Both the position numbers and the translations under genes were made by a program. Below, piece by piece: positions 1 to 7,600 of a stretch of 10,693 nucleotides of DNA. The number at the start of each line of letters is the position of its first letter. The stretch's first letter is position 1. The DNA is from Bacillota bacterium (GTDB taxonomy: Bacteria > Bacillota_C > Negativicutes > Sporomusales > Sporomusaceae): NCBI GenBank assembly GCA_023441125.1, contig JAEZQV010000329.1, positions 1 to 10,693 on the forward strand, read 5' to 3'. Below the pieces are notes generated by a model. That model was not told where the DNA came from. It made no database searches and was given only the letters and a program-made list of their open reading frames with translations.

Positions 1-1986
1 GTGATGGGCGCCTACCAGTTTATGCCTGAGCATAACTGGACTCTAATCGGCAGTATTGGCGAAGGTGAAATTCTGGCGCCTATTTATATGCAGCTGGCCG
101 CCATGGCCGGTAGTACTGTTGTTCTTGTTTTATTTATTCTGCCTTGGGCCGCCCGGATAACCAACCGGATTAAACGGCCGATAGACTGGTTAATCGAGCA
201 GTCCAATTATATCGCGGCAGAGAACTACGAAATATTGGATGAAAAGCGCTTAACCAATACGTTTTATGAAATCAACCTGCTGCAAGAAACTTTTATTACT
301 ATGGGCGAGAAAATCAAGAAGACGATTGATTTGCTAAAAGAAAAGGAGTTGCAGCTAAATCAGCAGGTAATGCAAATACAAGATATCAACGCCACGTTAG
401 CAGCAGAAGTCATGGACCGGCAGGAAGCGCAGATTGCTCTTTACCAGCTAAACTGTGATCTGGAAAATAAAGTGGACGAACGTACCGTCCAATTGCAGGA
501 AATCAATGCCACCTTAGAAGAAGAAATAATGGAGCGTCAATCAGCGCAGGAGGAACTCCAAAAATACCGGCTGTTTTTTATTCACAGCCGCGATATTATG
601 TTATTTGTTGATTTTAAGAGCGGGAACATTATCGAGGCCAATCCAGCCGCTGAAGCCGCTTATGGATTTACGCGGGAAGAACTTCTTGGCAAGCGCCTTA
701 TTGATCTGCGGATCGACCAGCAGCCGCAGTATTTGCGGGAACAAATGGATCTTGCCTTCAGAAAAGGAATTACTTTTGAAATTATGCACCGGCGAAAGGA
801 CGGCAGTAAATTTCCTGTTGAGGTTAATTCTATCGGCGAACATATTGGCAATAAAGAAATCGTTTTCAGTGTCGTGCGTGATATTACCGAACGCCGGAAA
901 CTGCAAAGCCAAATCCAAAATCAGGTGGAAGTGGCCGGCGTTGTGCAGCGTTCCTTGCTGACAGCAGATTATTTCAGCGATAAATTGACCATCCGGACTA
1001 TTTTCCGTCCCTTGACAATTGTAAGCGGCGATTTTTATGGTTATCGCTGGACCCATGACCAGAATATGCTGCATGGCTACCTGATTGATGTTTCCGGGCA
1101 TGGCGTGGCCACCGCGCTGTATACTTCGGCTGTCAGTACGCTGCTTAACGAAATGATGGATAAGGAACAACCCTGGTCGTTGGCAAGATTAAGTGATCTT
1201 AACCGGTATTTATGTGATAACCTCCAGGATAATATTTTCGTGGCGCTGATTGCGTTTTCGCTGGATTTTCGCCGCAAGCAGCTGACCTATTGGTCGGCAG
1301 GCATCAATCATGCTTTGGTCAGTACGCAAACAGAAAACGGCCAAATTGCCATTCCCGGAATTTTTCTCGGCGTGACGGCAATACCGCGGTTTGGCACGGT
1401 TTCTTTTCCTATCCAGAACGGGGATACTTTTTTCCTGTTGTCTGACGGGATATTAGAGCAATTACCCCCGGAAGCCGTTACGAAAGTAGGTCAATTTGAC
1501 GAGGCTTACGAGCTGCTTAATCATTTGACGGCGGAAAATATGCGAGATGACTGTTCGGCATTATGTATAGAAGTTAAGGGAATGAAACCTTTTCCGTTAT
1601 TTTTTGACTACTCTAACCGGGTAGAAAGTCGCACGCTGCGGGGGCGCATCAATCATATTCTGCAGGCCGCAGCCGGAGATAAAGCTGGTAAAATCGATAT
1701 TGCTGTAGGCGAAGCGATTAGTAATGCCAGACAGTATGGCGAAAATGTGAGAATAAAGATTAATAAAATTGGTTCCCGTCTGATAATCAGAGTGAGAAAT
1801 GACGGACAGGGATTTCCGGGCAATGCCCGGATTGATGAATTGAAAGCAGCCGGAATAGAGCAAATATTCCAATCGCTGCTTACCAGTGAACGGGGGCGGG
1901 GCCTGCCTTTAATGCTGGCCTGGAGTGATACCATTTTCTATAACCGGCAAGGTACCGAAGTAATATTGATTCATTTTATTCAATGA
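1..1986 (+). CDS. Sensor phosphatase: (dCACHE end)-TM-HAMP-PAS-PP2C/SpoIIE-HATPase, 5' partial
   Basis: This is the 3' part of a membrane sensor that probably dephosphorylates a STAS-domain anti-anti-sigma protein. The frame is open from base 1, and the first residues (W-T-L-I-G-S-I, then E and a P before the membrane segment) look like the end of an extracytoplasmic CACHE domain, so the true start is probably upstream. Numbering from base 1: membrane segment about 28-50; HAMP about 50-105; coiled coil about 105-188; PAS 189-300 ending in DITERRK; PP2C/SpoIIE phosphatase about 306-525; RsbW/SpoIIAB-like ATPase about 535-661. The PP2C metal ligands are present: D344 (SGDF), D363 (DVSGHG), D482 (SDG), D516/D517. 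The ATPase has an N-box (E571, N575), G1 (D601-G-x-G-F) and G2 (G632-R-G-L). Phosphatase and kinase-like domains therefore share one chain. The STAS gene 62 bp downstream is the obvious partner. Domain calls are firm; the substrate is inferred. Confidence 0.9.
   Translation: MMGAYQFMPEHNWTLIGSIGEGEILAPIYMQLAAMAGSTVVLVLFILPWAARITNRIKRPIDWLIEQSNYIAAENYEILDEKRLTNTFYEINLLQETFITMGEKIKKTIDLLKEKELQLNQQVMQIQDINATLAAEVMDRQEAQIALYQLNCDLENKVDERTVQLQEINATLEEEIMERQSAQEELQKYRLFFIHSRDIMLFVDFKSGNIIEANPAAEAAYGFTREELLGKRLIDLRIDQQPQYLREQMDLAFRKGITFEIMHRRKDGSKFPVEVNSIGEHIGNKEIVFSVVRDITERRKLQSQIQNQVEVAGVVQRSLLTADYFSDKLTIRTIFRPLTIVSGDFYGYRWTHDQNMLHGYLIDVSGHGVATALYTSAVSTLLNEMMDKEQPWSLARLSDLNRYLCDNLQDNIFVALIAFSLDFRRKQLTYWSAGINHALVSTQTENGQIAIPGIFLGVTAIPRFGTVSFPIQNGDTFFLLSDGILEQLPPEAVTKVGQFDEAYELLNHLTAENMRDDCSALCIEVKGMKPFPLFFDYSNRVESRTLRGRINHILQAAAGDKAGKIDIAVGEAISNARQYGENVRIKINKIGSRLIIRVRNDGQGFPGNARIDELKAAGIEQIFQSLLTSERGRGLPLMLAWSDTIFYNRQGTEVILIHFIQ
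385..558 (+). repeat. Internal coiled-coil duplication in the sensor phosphatase
   Basis: Residues 129-147 and 168-186 of the sensor phosphatase are near copies 39 residues apart. Both start INATL, continue E-(V/I)-M-(D/E)-R-Q, and end in A-Q-x-x-L. The repeat lies in the helical linker between HAMP and PAS. It looks like a duplicated signalling-helix segment. Confidence 0.65.
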
Positions 1987-2048
1987 CAGCTTTTTAGCAG
2001 CTGAAGCCATTCTTGTTGTTGGCAGCAGCGTTAGAGGAGGGGTAGCTG

Positions 2049-2351
2049 ATGGTTAACAAACTTGCCGTTGAGGGCAACCGGATCATAGTCAGCCTGGCTG
2101 GAGCTATTTATACAGAAGATGCAGAACAACTGCGCTCTGAGCTGCTCGAATATGTGGCTGCTGGCTACAGTCAGTTTTTGATTGATATGGCTCAGGTGGA
2201 CTATCTGGACAGTGCCGGGATAGCAACCCTTATCGCCTTGCATAAGAGTGCCGGCCGGTTGGGTGGCAAAGTAACGCTGCAGGGTGTAACAGGCCTCGTT
2301 AAAGAGTTGTTTGTAATAACCCATTTGATTGAGGTTTTTGAAACACAGTAA
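2049..2351 (+). CDS. STAS-domain anti-anti-sigma factor-like protein
   Basis: This 100-aa protein is a single STAS domain of the SpoIIAA/RsbV type. In that family an unphosphorylated STAS protein binds an anti-sigma kinase and releases its target, and phosphorylation on a conserved Ser or Thr blocks binding. The signature D-Y-L-D-S-A-G is present with the expected phosphoacceptor at S55. Length matches the usual 100-115 aa. A strong ribosome binding site, AGAGGAGGGG at 2033-2042, lies 6 bp before the ATG. It begins 62 bp after the sensor phosphatase, with no convincing terminator between them, so the two are probably cotranscribed and act together: the PP2C domain would dephosphorylate S55, and the HATPase domain or a kinase elsewhere would phosphorylate it. 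The regulated target is not in the window, and it need not be a sigma factor. Confidence 0.9.
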   Translation: MVNKLAVEGNRIIVSLAGAIYTEDAEQLRSELLEYVAAGYSQFLIDMAQVDYLDSAGIATLIALHKSAGRLGGKVTLQGVTGLVKELFVITHLIEVFETQ

Positions 2352-2398
2352 TTCACTATAGCTGCGCTTACGGCTGAAAACAGTGAGGGGAAATTAGC

Positions 2399-3310
2399 GT
2401 GAATGTATTGGTTGTTGGCGGAACCGGCTTTGTCGGTAAGGCATTGGTTGATTTACTTTTCCGGCGTGGCGATACCTGTCAGGTATTTTTTCATGGCGAT
2501 AAGGTCGTACAACCGGGAACGTTACCGCTGCCGCAGGCTCTTTTTGCTCCGGCCGTTATTGCCGGCGCCGATGCGGTGATTAACCTGGCCGGGGAAAATA
2601 TTGCCGGCAGCCGCTGGACAGAGGCGGTACGCCGGCGAATTTTAACCAGCCGGGTGGATACCACCCGCCAGATCGTCCGCAGTATTCGTCGTAACCGGGA
2701 GCTGGGATTCGCTTATCCGTCCGTGCTGATTAATGCTTCGGCAGCAGGCTACTATGGCACCGACCCGTCACGCTGGTTTGATGAAGACAGCAGCAGCGGC
2801 CATGATTTTTTGGCGGAGGTTTGCCGGCAATGGGAAGCAGAGGCGATGCAGGCCGAAGCGTTAGGCTTGCGCGTTGTCCGGTTTCGTTTTGGCCATATCC
2901 TGGAACGGGACGGCGGCTTGCTGTCAAGGGTCGCGATCCCTTTTCGCTACGGTTTAGGTGGTTATCTTGGCCATGGCCGGCAATGGATATCATGGATTCA
3001 CCGTAAAGAATTGATTCATATTATTCTACTGGCATTAGAGCAGGATCGTTGGCACGGCGCATATAATTTATGTACGCCCAATGCTGTTACGATGAAGGAT
3101 TTTATGAAAGTTTTAGGGAATGCTCTTGGCAGTAAAAGTAGAACTTTTCTGCCGTCGTTCGTTGTCCGCCTGCTATTTGGCGAAATGGCCGATATAATTT
3201 TGCTGAAAGGACAGCGGGTATATCCTAAACGCTTATTGCAGCAGGGGTATGTATTTCAATATCCGTTTCTGGCAGAGACCTTGGCCGATATCTACCACCC
3301 TGACAGATAA
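2399..3310 (+). CDS. TIGR01777/SDR39U1-family NAD(P)-dependent epimerase-like protein
   Basis: A 303-aa extended short-chain dehydrogenase-like protein of the TIGR01777 group (YfcH/SDR39U1). It has the N-terminal nucleotide-binding motif GGTGFVG (residues 7-13), the family segment N-A-S-A-A-G-Y-Y-G (112-120), and a C-terminal DUF1731-like end with P-K-R-L-L-Q-Q-G-Y-x-F-x-Y-P. The length is normal for the family. The physiological substrate of this family is poorly defined, so no reaction is assigned. The start is GTG at 2399, supported by GAGGGG at 2385-2390 eight bases upstream; no in-frame ATG lies close by. It follows the STAS gene by 47 bp and is followed by a hairpin terminator, making it the likely last gene of the operon. 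Its link to the partner-switching genes is positional only. Confidence 0.88.
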   Translation: MNVLVVGGTGFVGKALVDLLFRRGDTCQVFFHGDKVVQPGTLPLPQALFAPAVIAGADAVINLAGENIAGSRWTEAVRRRILTSRVDTTRQIVRSIRRNRELGFAYPSVLINASAAGYYGTDPSRWFDEDSSSGHDFLAEVCRQWEAEAMQAEALGLRVVRFRFGHILERDGGLLSRVAIPFRYGLGGYLGHGRQWISWIHRKELIHIILLALEQDRWHGAYNLCTPNAVTMKDFMKVLGNALGSKSRTFLPSFVVRLLFGEMADIILLKGQRVYPKRLLQQGYVFQYPFLAETLADIYHPDR

Positions 3311-3313
3311 GAG

Positions 3314-3338
3314 ACCCCGCATTTTTCTAATACGGGGT
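3314..3338 (+). terminator. Hairpin terminator after the epimerase gene
   Basis: ACCCCGCAT (3314-3322) pairs with ATACGGGGT (3330-3338) with one C-A mismatch and a 7-nt loop. A short T-rich stretch (TTCTTA) follows. It starts 4 bp after the stop codon at 3310, which fits intrinsic termination. The T tract is weak. Confidence 0.65.
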
Positions 3339-3395
3339 TTCTTACTATACAATGTATTTATAGTAATCATTCACAATTCGTTTGTGTTTTGGTGA

Positions 3396-3436
3396 AGTAA
3401 GGAAGGTGTAAGAATTCTGTCAGGATTATGTCATCG
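3396..3436 (+). promoter_or_regulatory. Four 8-mer direct repeats at 11-bp period (Pho-box-like) before the prenyltransferase
   Basis: AGTAAGGA (3396), TGTAAGAA (3407), TGTCAGGA (3418) and TGTCATCG (3429) start exactly 11 bp apart. The last two resemble a PhoB-type box, in which TGTCA-containing heptamers repeat at 11 bp. An OmpR/PhoB-family response regulator could bind here. The same phasing recurs at 4483 and 10174, which is the main reason to believe it. Confidence 0.65.
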
Positions 3437-3457
3437 TTATTTTATACGATAAAATAA
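3437..3457. promoter_or_regulatory. AT-rich 9-bp dyad overlapping a possible -10
   Basis: TTATTTTAT (3437-3445) and ATAAAATAA (3449-3457) form a perfect inverted repeat around a 3-nt centre, ACG. TAAAAT at 3450-3455 could serve as a -10. TATAAC at 3464-3469 is an alternative. No -35 is evident, as expected if the upstream direct repeats recruit an activator. The dyad could be an operator, or chance in AT-rich DNA. Confidence 0.4.
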
Positions 3458-3521
3458 GTAGGCTATAACATCAGCCTTTATTTTTCCGGGTGTTATTGTT
3501 GGCGAGAGGGACGGTGAAATA

Positions 3522-4379
3522 ATGACTCTACGTAAAATTATGATATTTTTAGAAATGATTAAATTCGAACATACGATCTTTGCTTTGCCGTTTACCTATA
3601 TGGCGGTCTTTTTAGCTGAGGGACAGTTAATTATTGATCATAACCTGATTTGGATTACTTTAGCTATGGTTGGCGCCAGAACAACAGCGATGTCTTTAAA
3701 CCGGATAATAGACCGGTATATTGATGCTGATAATCCCCGGACCAAGAACCGGGCGCTCCCGCAGGGGCTGATTAAAGTTGCGGAAGCATGGTTATATACC
3801 TTACTCTTTGCGCTGTTGTTTTTCGTGTCGGCCTATAAACTGAGTCCCCTGGCTTTTAAAATATCCCCCGTATGTGTGCTGGCGTTTGGTTTTTATTCTT
3901 ATACTAAGCGCTTTACCTGGCTGTCACATTTTGTATTGGGCATAACCATCGGCTTAGCACCTCTTGCCGCCTGGATTGCTATTACCAATGCGGTAGAAAC
4001 CGGCATTCTGCTGCTTAGCTGCGGTGTAGCCTTATGGGTAGCCGGTTTTGATATTATTTATGCCTGTGATGATTTTGACTATGACCGTACCAACGGCTTG
4101 TTTTCTATCCCGGTCCGTTTTGGCATTGCGCGGGCGCTTACTGTTTCGGCTGTCACGCATATCGGCGCCATGGGATTTTTTATCCTGACAGGCGCCATGC
4201 TGGCGTTAGGTCTAAGTTATTGGCTGGGGTTACTGTTTGCCGGTATTTTAATGTTTAAGCAGCACGCTGCGGTATCACCGATTAATCTGTCCAAAATCAA
4301 TTTTGCCTTTTTCAATCTTAATGGGACGCTTAGCGTGGTCATGTTTCTGGCAACTGTTTTGGATATGGAGATAAGGTAA
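3522..4379 (+). CDS. mqnP: UbiA-family polyprenyltransferase, MqnP-like
   Basis: A 285-aa integral membrane prenyltransferase. Family members join a polyprenyl diphosphate to an aromatic acceptor in quinone synthesis. The N-terminal stretch F-L-E-M-I-K-F-E-H-T-I-F-A-L-P-F is typical of the UbiA-like group (TIGR01475) assigned to the futalosine menaquinone pathway. The first Asp-rich motif runs N60-R-I-I-D64-R-Y-I-D68-A-D70 followed by N-P-R-T-K-N-R. The second is D183-D-F-D-Y-D188 followed by R-T-N-G-L-F-S-I-P-V-R-F-G. The C-terminal F-N-L-N-G-T-L-S is also typical. Several hydrophobic segments span the chain, and length is normal. The likely ribosome binding site is GAGAGGG at 3504-3510, somewhat far from the ATG. 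It stands alone between two terminator-like hairpins with its own regulatory region. The futalosine role is a family inference; no other mqn gene is visible. Confidence 0.87.
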   Translation: MTLRKIMIFLEMIKFEHTIFALPFTYMAVFLAEGQLIIDHNLIWITLAMVGARTTAMSLNRIIDRYIDADNPRTKNRALPQGLIKVAEAWLYTLLFALLFFVSAYKLSPLAFKISPVCVLAFGFYSYTKRFTWLSHFVLGITIGLAPLAAWIAITNAVETGILLLSCGVALWVAGFDIIYACDDFDYDRTNGLFSIPVRFGIARALTVSAVTHIGAMGFFILTGAMLALGLSYWLGLLFAGILMFKQHAAVSPINLSKINFAFFNLNGTLSVVMFLATVLDMEIR

Positions 4380-4409
4380 TAGTGGCTGCCTGACATAAAT
4401 ATCGTGTCC

Positions 4410-4453
4410 GCCAAAGATTCCGGTACGTAATGATCGGTAGCGGAATCTTTGGC
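4410..4453. terminator. 13-bp perfect inverted repeat after the prenyltransferase
   Basis: GCCAAAGATTCCG (4410-4422) and CGGAATCTTTGGC (4441-4453) are perfect inverted copies around an 18-nt spacer. A modest T-rich stretch (TCTAATTTT) follows on the + strand. Its place 30 bp after the stop codon favours a terminator for the prenyltransferase. The long loop and weak T tract leave open an operator or other structured element. Confidence 0.6.
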
Positions 4454-4482
4454 TCTAATTTTGCAGGGCAAGAGCCATGTTT

Positions 4483-4523
4483 TGTAAGAAAAATGTAAGA
4501 ATTATGTAAGAATGACGTCAGAT
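4483..4523 (+). promoter_or_regulatory. Four direct repeats at 11-bp period (three perfect TGTAAGAA) before the hybrid kinase
   Basis: TGTAAGAA occurs identically at 4483, 4494 and 4505. A degenerate fourth copy, CGTCAGAT, sits in register at 4516. The strict 11-bp spacing, about one helical turn, is typical of tandem OmpR/PhoB-family binding. This is the clearest of the three arrays in the window. It lies 20 bp upstream of a consensus -10. Confidence 0.75.
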
Positions 4524-4543
4524 ATTGGTTTTTGATTTTACAG

Positions 4544-4549
4544 TATAAT
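4544..4549 (+). promoter_or_regulatory. -10 element TATAAT for the membrane hybrid kinase
   Basis: A perfect TATAAT with no good -35 at 16-18 bp spacing (positions 4520-4527 read CAGATATT). This fits a promoter that depends on an activator bound to the repeats just upstream. The likely transcript leader is about 90 nt. Confidence 0.6.
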
Positions 4550-4629
4550 TCAGTTGTGAGTAAAATCAACCGTACTGTATTTTCTTGAATCGGTCACATT
4601 TTTTTTACAACCCGCCCAGGCAGCATAAC

Positions 4630-4635
4630 GGGAGG
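4630..4635 (+). promoter_or_regulatory. Ribosome binding site that sets the hybrid kinase start at 4645
   Basis: GGGAGG lies 9 bp before ATG 4645. The frame is open back to a TTG at 4585, but no comparable site precedes that, and the extra 20 residues are polar and unlike the membrane sensor that follows. Confidence 0.75.
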
Positions 4636-4644
4636 TTCAAGGCA

Positions 4645-7600
4645 ATGAATAAGACAGAAAAATTATATTTGGCGGCCGCGGGCCTCTCTTTGGCAGTTTT
4701 GCTGGCGGTGTCCACTATCGGCGATGTCCAAATAAACCGGGAAGCAGCCTTTTTATATCATATTATAATGGCTCTGGGGATTGTGGCGGCGGCTTCCGCC
4801 ATCGCTTTGCAGGGGTTGGTGCTATATAACCATAATAGCTCACGCTACCGGATTCTGCCGGGAGCTATTTTTTGTTTTGTCGGCATGGTAACCTTTGTCC
4901 ATGTGCTGTCCTATCCCGGTCTGCCGTTAACAGTACTGCTGGCTGCGCAAAACCTGGACAACGGACAGTTATCTTCCTGGACAAGTGTAACCGCCCGGCT
5001 GGCACAAAGCATCGGCTTGTGGCTGGTATGGCGCAAGGCAGATACTTGTCTGGCCAGATCATGCTTTTTCTATTATGTGGTCAGCGGCATTATCACCATA
5101 ACGGTTGTCCTGTTTCTGGTAGGGAAATCGGTCAGTTTACCTATTTTATTTGTGCCGGGAGAGGGCGGGACAGCGCTTAAGATCCTGTTTGAGTATATAA
5201 TCATAACCGGGTTTGGTGCCAGTCTGTGGACTATCTATAATAGTTATTGCCGGGAACGTACCCCGGAAGGGCTAAACCTGATGCTCGGTTATGTATTTCT
5301 TATCGGTGGCCAGAGTATTGGCACGTTTTTTTCTCATATCAATGCGCTGGATGTCATTACCGCGCATGCCTACCGGTTTATCGGCTACTGTTTTTTATTG
5401 CGCAGTTTATATATATTTACGATCGTAAAACCTTTTGAACAGGAACAGACTGCGCTTCAGGCGTTAAAAATTACGCAGGGACAATTAATCGCCAGTGAAT
5501 ATCGTTTCCGGTCCTTAGTGGATTCTATGGACGATTTCATAGCAACACTGGACAAAGAGCACCGTTTTACCAGTGTTTACGGCAACTGGTACCGCCGGAA
5601 GGGACTGCCTGCGGAAAAATATCTGGGAGCCCGGTTGGAAGATATGTTCGGTGAGCCGGTTAGGACACTGTACCTGGAAGAGCTTAAAAAGGTTAAAACC
5701 GGCCAGGTGGTTTCATTTGAATGGAGCCACACTTTGCCTGACGGAGTGAAGCACCTGCATACGACACTAACTCCTTTGGAACAAGATGAATTTGGTACAG
5801 ACGCCATTTTAATTGTCAGCCATGATATTACCACTCTAAAAAATACTGAAAACGCGCGTATGAAACAAGCCAATCTCCTTGATGTCCTGCAGTGGGGTAC
5901 CGCCGAATTCATCCGCAACAACCACGCCAGTGCTGTTTTCGGCGCCATGCTTGACCGGTTATTGCATGTTACCGGCAGTGACTACGCTTTTCTGGAAGGG
6001 GAAAAAAATGAGCAGGATGGCAACGATTCTGTATTCTTATCCTGGGAATGTATGGCGGATGCAGTGGCCGAGCAGCAAAGAAATATACTGGCCAGAGGGG
6101 TCCGGGAGCATGCTGCCGCAGTACTTAACCGGCGGGAAACAATCCTGAGGCCTAAAGGCGGTGAACAGGACCCGTCGCTAATCGGCATCCCCATTACCTC
6201 CGGCGATGTGTTTTTTGGCGTATTTGTCCTTGGACGCTTGGGTACAAGCTATGATGAGGAAAAACTGCAGATTTTAAGGCCTTTTATATCAACGGCCGGC
6301 ATCTTACTGGAAGTGATCTATACCGATAATGAGCGGCTTAAGGCCGAGAAAACGGCCCAGGAAATGAAACAGGTTGCAGAGAAAGCCATGTGGTCGAAGA
6401 TTGAGTTTGTCGCCAAGGTTAGCCATGATCTCCGCGCTCCCATGAATGGGATTATTGGCATGCTGGAAATGCTGCTGGATACACCGCTGAATGAGCAGCA
6501 GCGCAAATATGCCACCGTCGTTTATGAATCAGCCAGTTCGCTAAACGTTATTCTCAATGATATTCTGGCATTGGGCAAAATGGAGGCCCGCAAATATGAA
6601 CTGCAGGTTGTGCCGGTTCATTTGCTACCCTTATTTGAAGGGGTAATTAGCTTGTTTAGTGTCAAAGCCAAACAAAATAAGACAGAACTGCGGCTGGACT
6701 GTTCTGTAGAGCCGGCTCCGCTGGTACTGGGCGATCCTGTACGCCTGCGGCAGATTCTCATTAATTTGGTGAGCAATGCCATTAAATTTACACCCAACGG
6801 TACGGTTATTATCAAGGCATGGATAAGCCGGCAGCAAGATGAAGCTGTTGTTTTGCATTGTGAAGTAAGTGATTCAGGCTGTGGCATTAAAGATTCGGCG
6901 CAGGATCAGTTGTTCACCCCTTTTTACCAGGTGAGTTCCTCAGTGGAGCAAAAAAGTGAAGGCTCCGGTTTGGGATTAGCTATTTGCAAACATTTGGTGG
7001 AGCTGATGGGTGGAACTATTGGGGTAAAAAGCAAAAACGGAACCGGCTGTACCTTCTGGTTTTCCGTACCCATGCAAATCGCCGCAGAGCCGCAGGAACT
7101 GAGAACCGCCAGTCAGGCTGCCGGTCTGGAACTGCCAATGCCGGGTTCGGTCCTGGTTGTGGAGGATAACCCTGTTAACCGGGAACTGGTACTGCTGCAG
7201 TTAGCAAAACTGAATATTGTTAACGTGCATGTGGCCACGGACGGAACAGAGGCTGTCAAGGCGGTGGAGGCACATGAGTATGCGCTCATTCTGATGGATT
7301 GCTATATGCCGTGGATGGACGGATTTGAGGCGACCCGCATTATCCGTCAGCTTGATCGGGGCCAAGGCTGCCATACGCCCATTTTCGCCTTAACCTCCCA
7401 TGTGGAAGACTACTACCGTTCCAAGTGTATTGAGGCCGGCATGGACGGCTTTTTGAGCAAACCGGTGACATTATCCCGGCTCAAAGAAGTGTTGGAACAG
7501 TGTATGATAAAAGCGGCTGTCAAGGAATCCGCAGGCTCAACCAGCTTCTCTGAGAAGGAAAAACAGGATTTGGTGGATATGGATATAGTGGCGGAAATTA

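Noticed and set aside
601..1170. A 189-codon open frame on the - strand inside the sensor phosphatase gene
   Set aside because: It lies wholly over conserved PAS and PP2C coding sequence on the other strand, and its translation shows no recognisable domain. It is a shadow frame.
4410..4453. Inverted repeat as the end of an insertion sequence or an attachment site
   Set aside because: No transposase or integrase is in the window, no target duplication flanks it, and its position just after a stop codon is explained by a terminator.
4217..4569. Two - strand open frames over the end of the prenyltransferase gene and its downstream region
   Set aside because: They cross the prenyltransferase coding end, the inverted repeat and the repeat array, have no convincing ribosome binding site, and encode nothing recognisable.
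4585..4644. TTG at 4585 as the start of the membrane hybrid kinase
   Set aside because: There is no ribosome binding site before it, and it lies about 36 bp after the -10. The ATG at 4645 has GGGAGG at a good distance.
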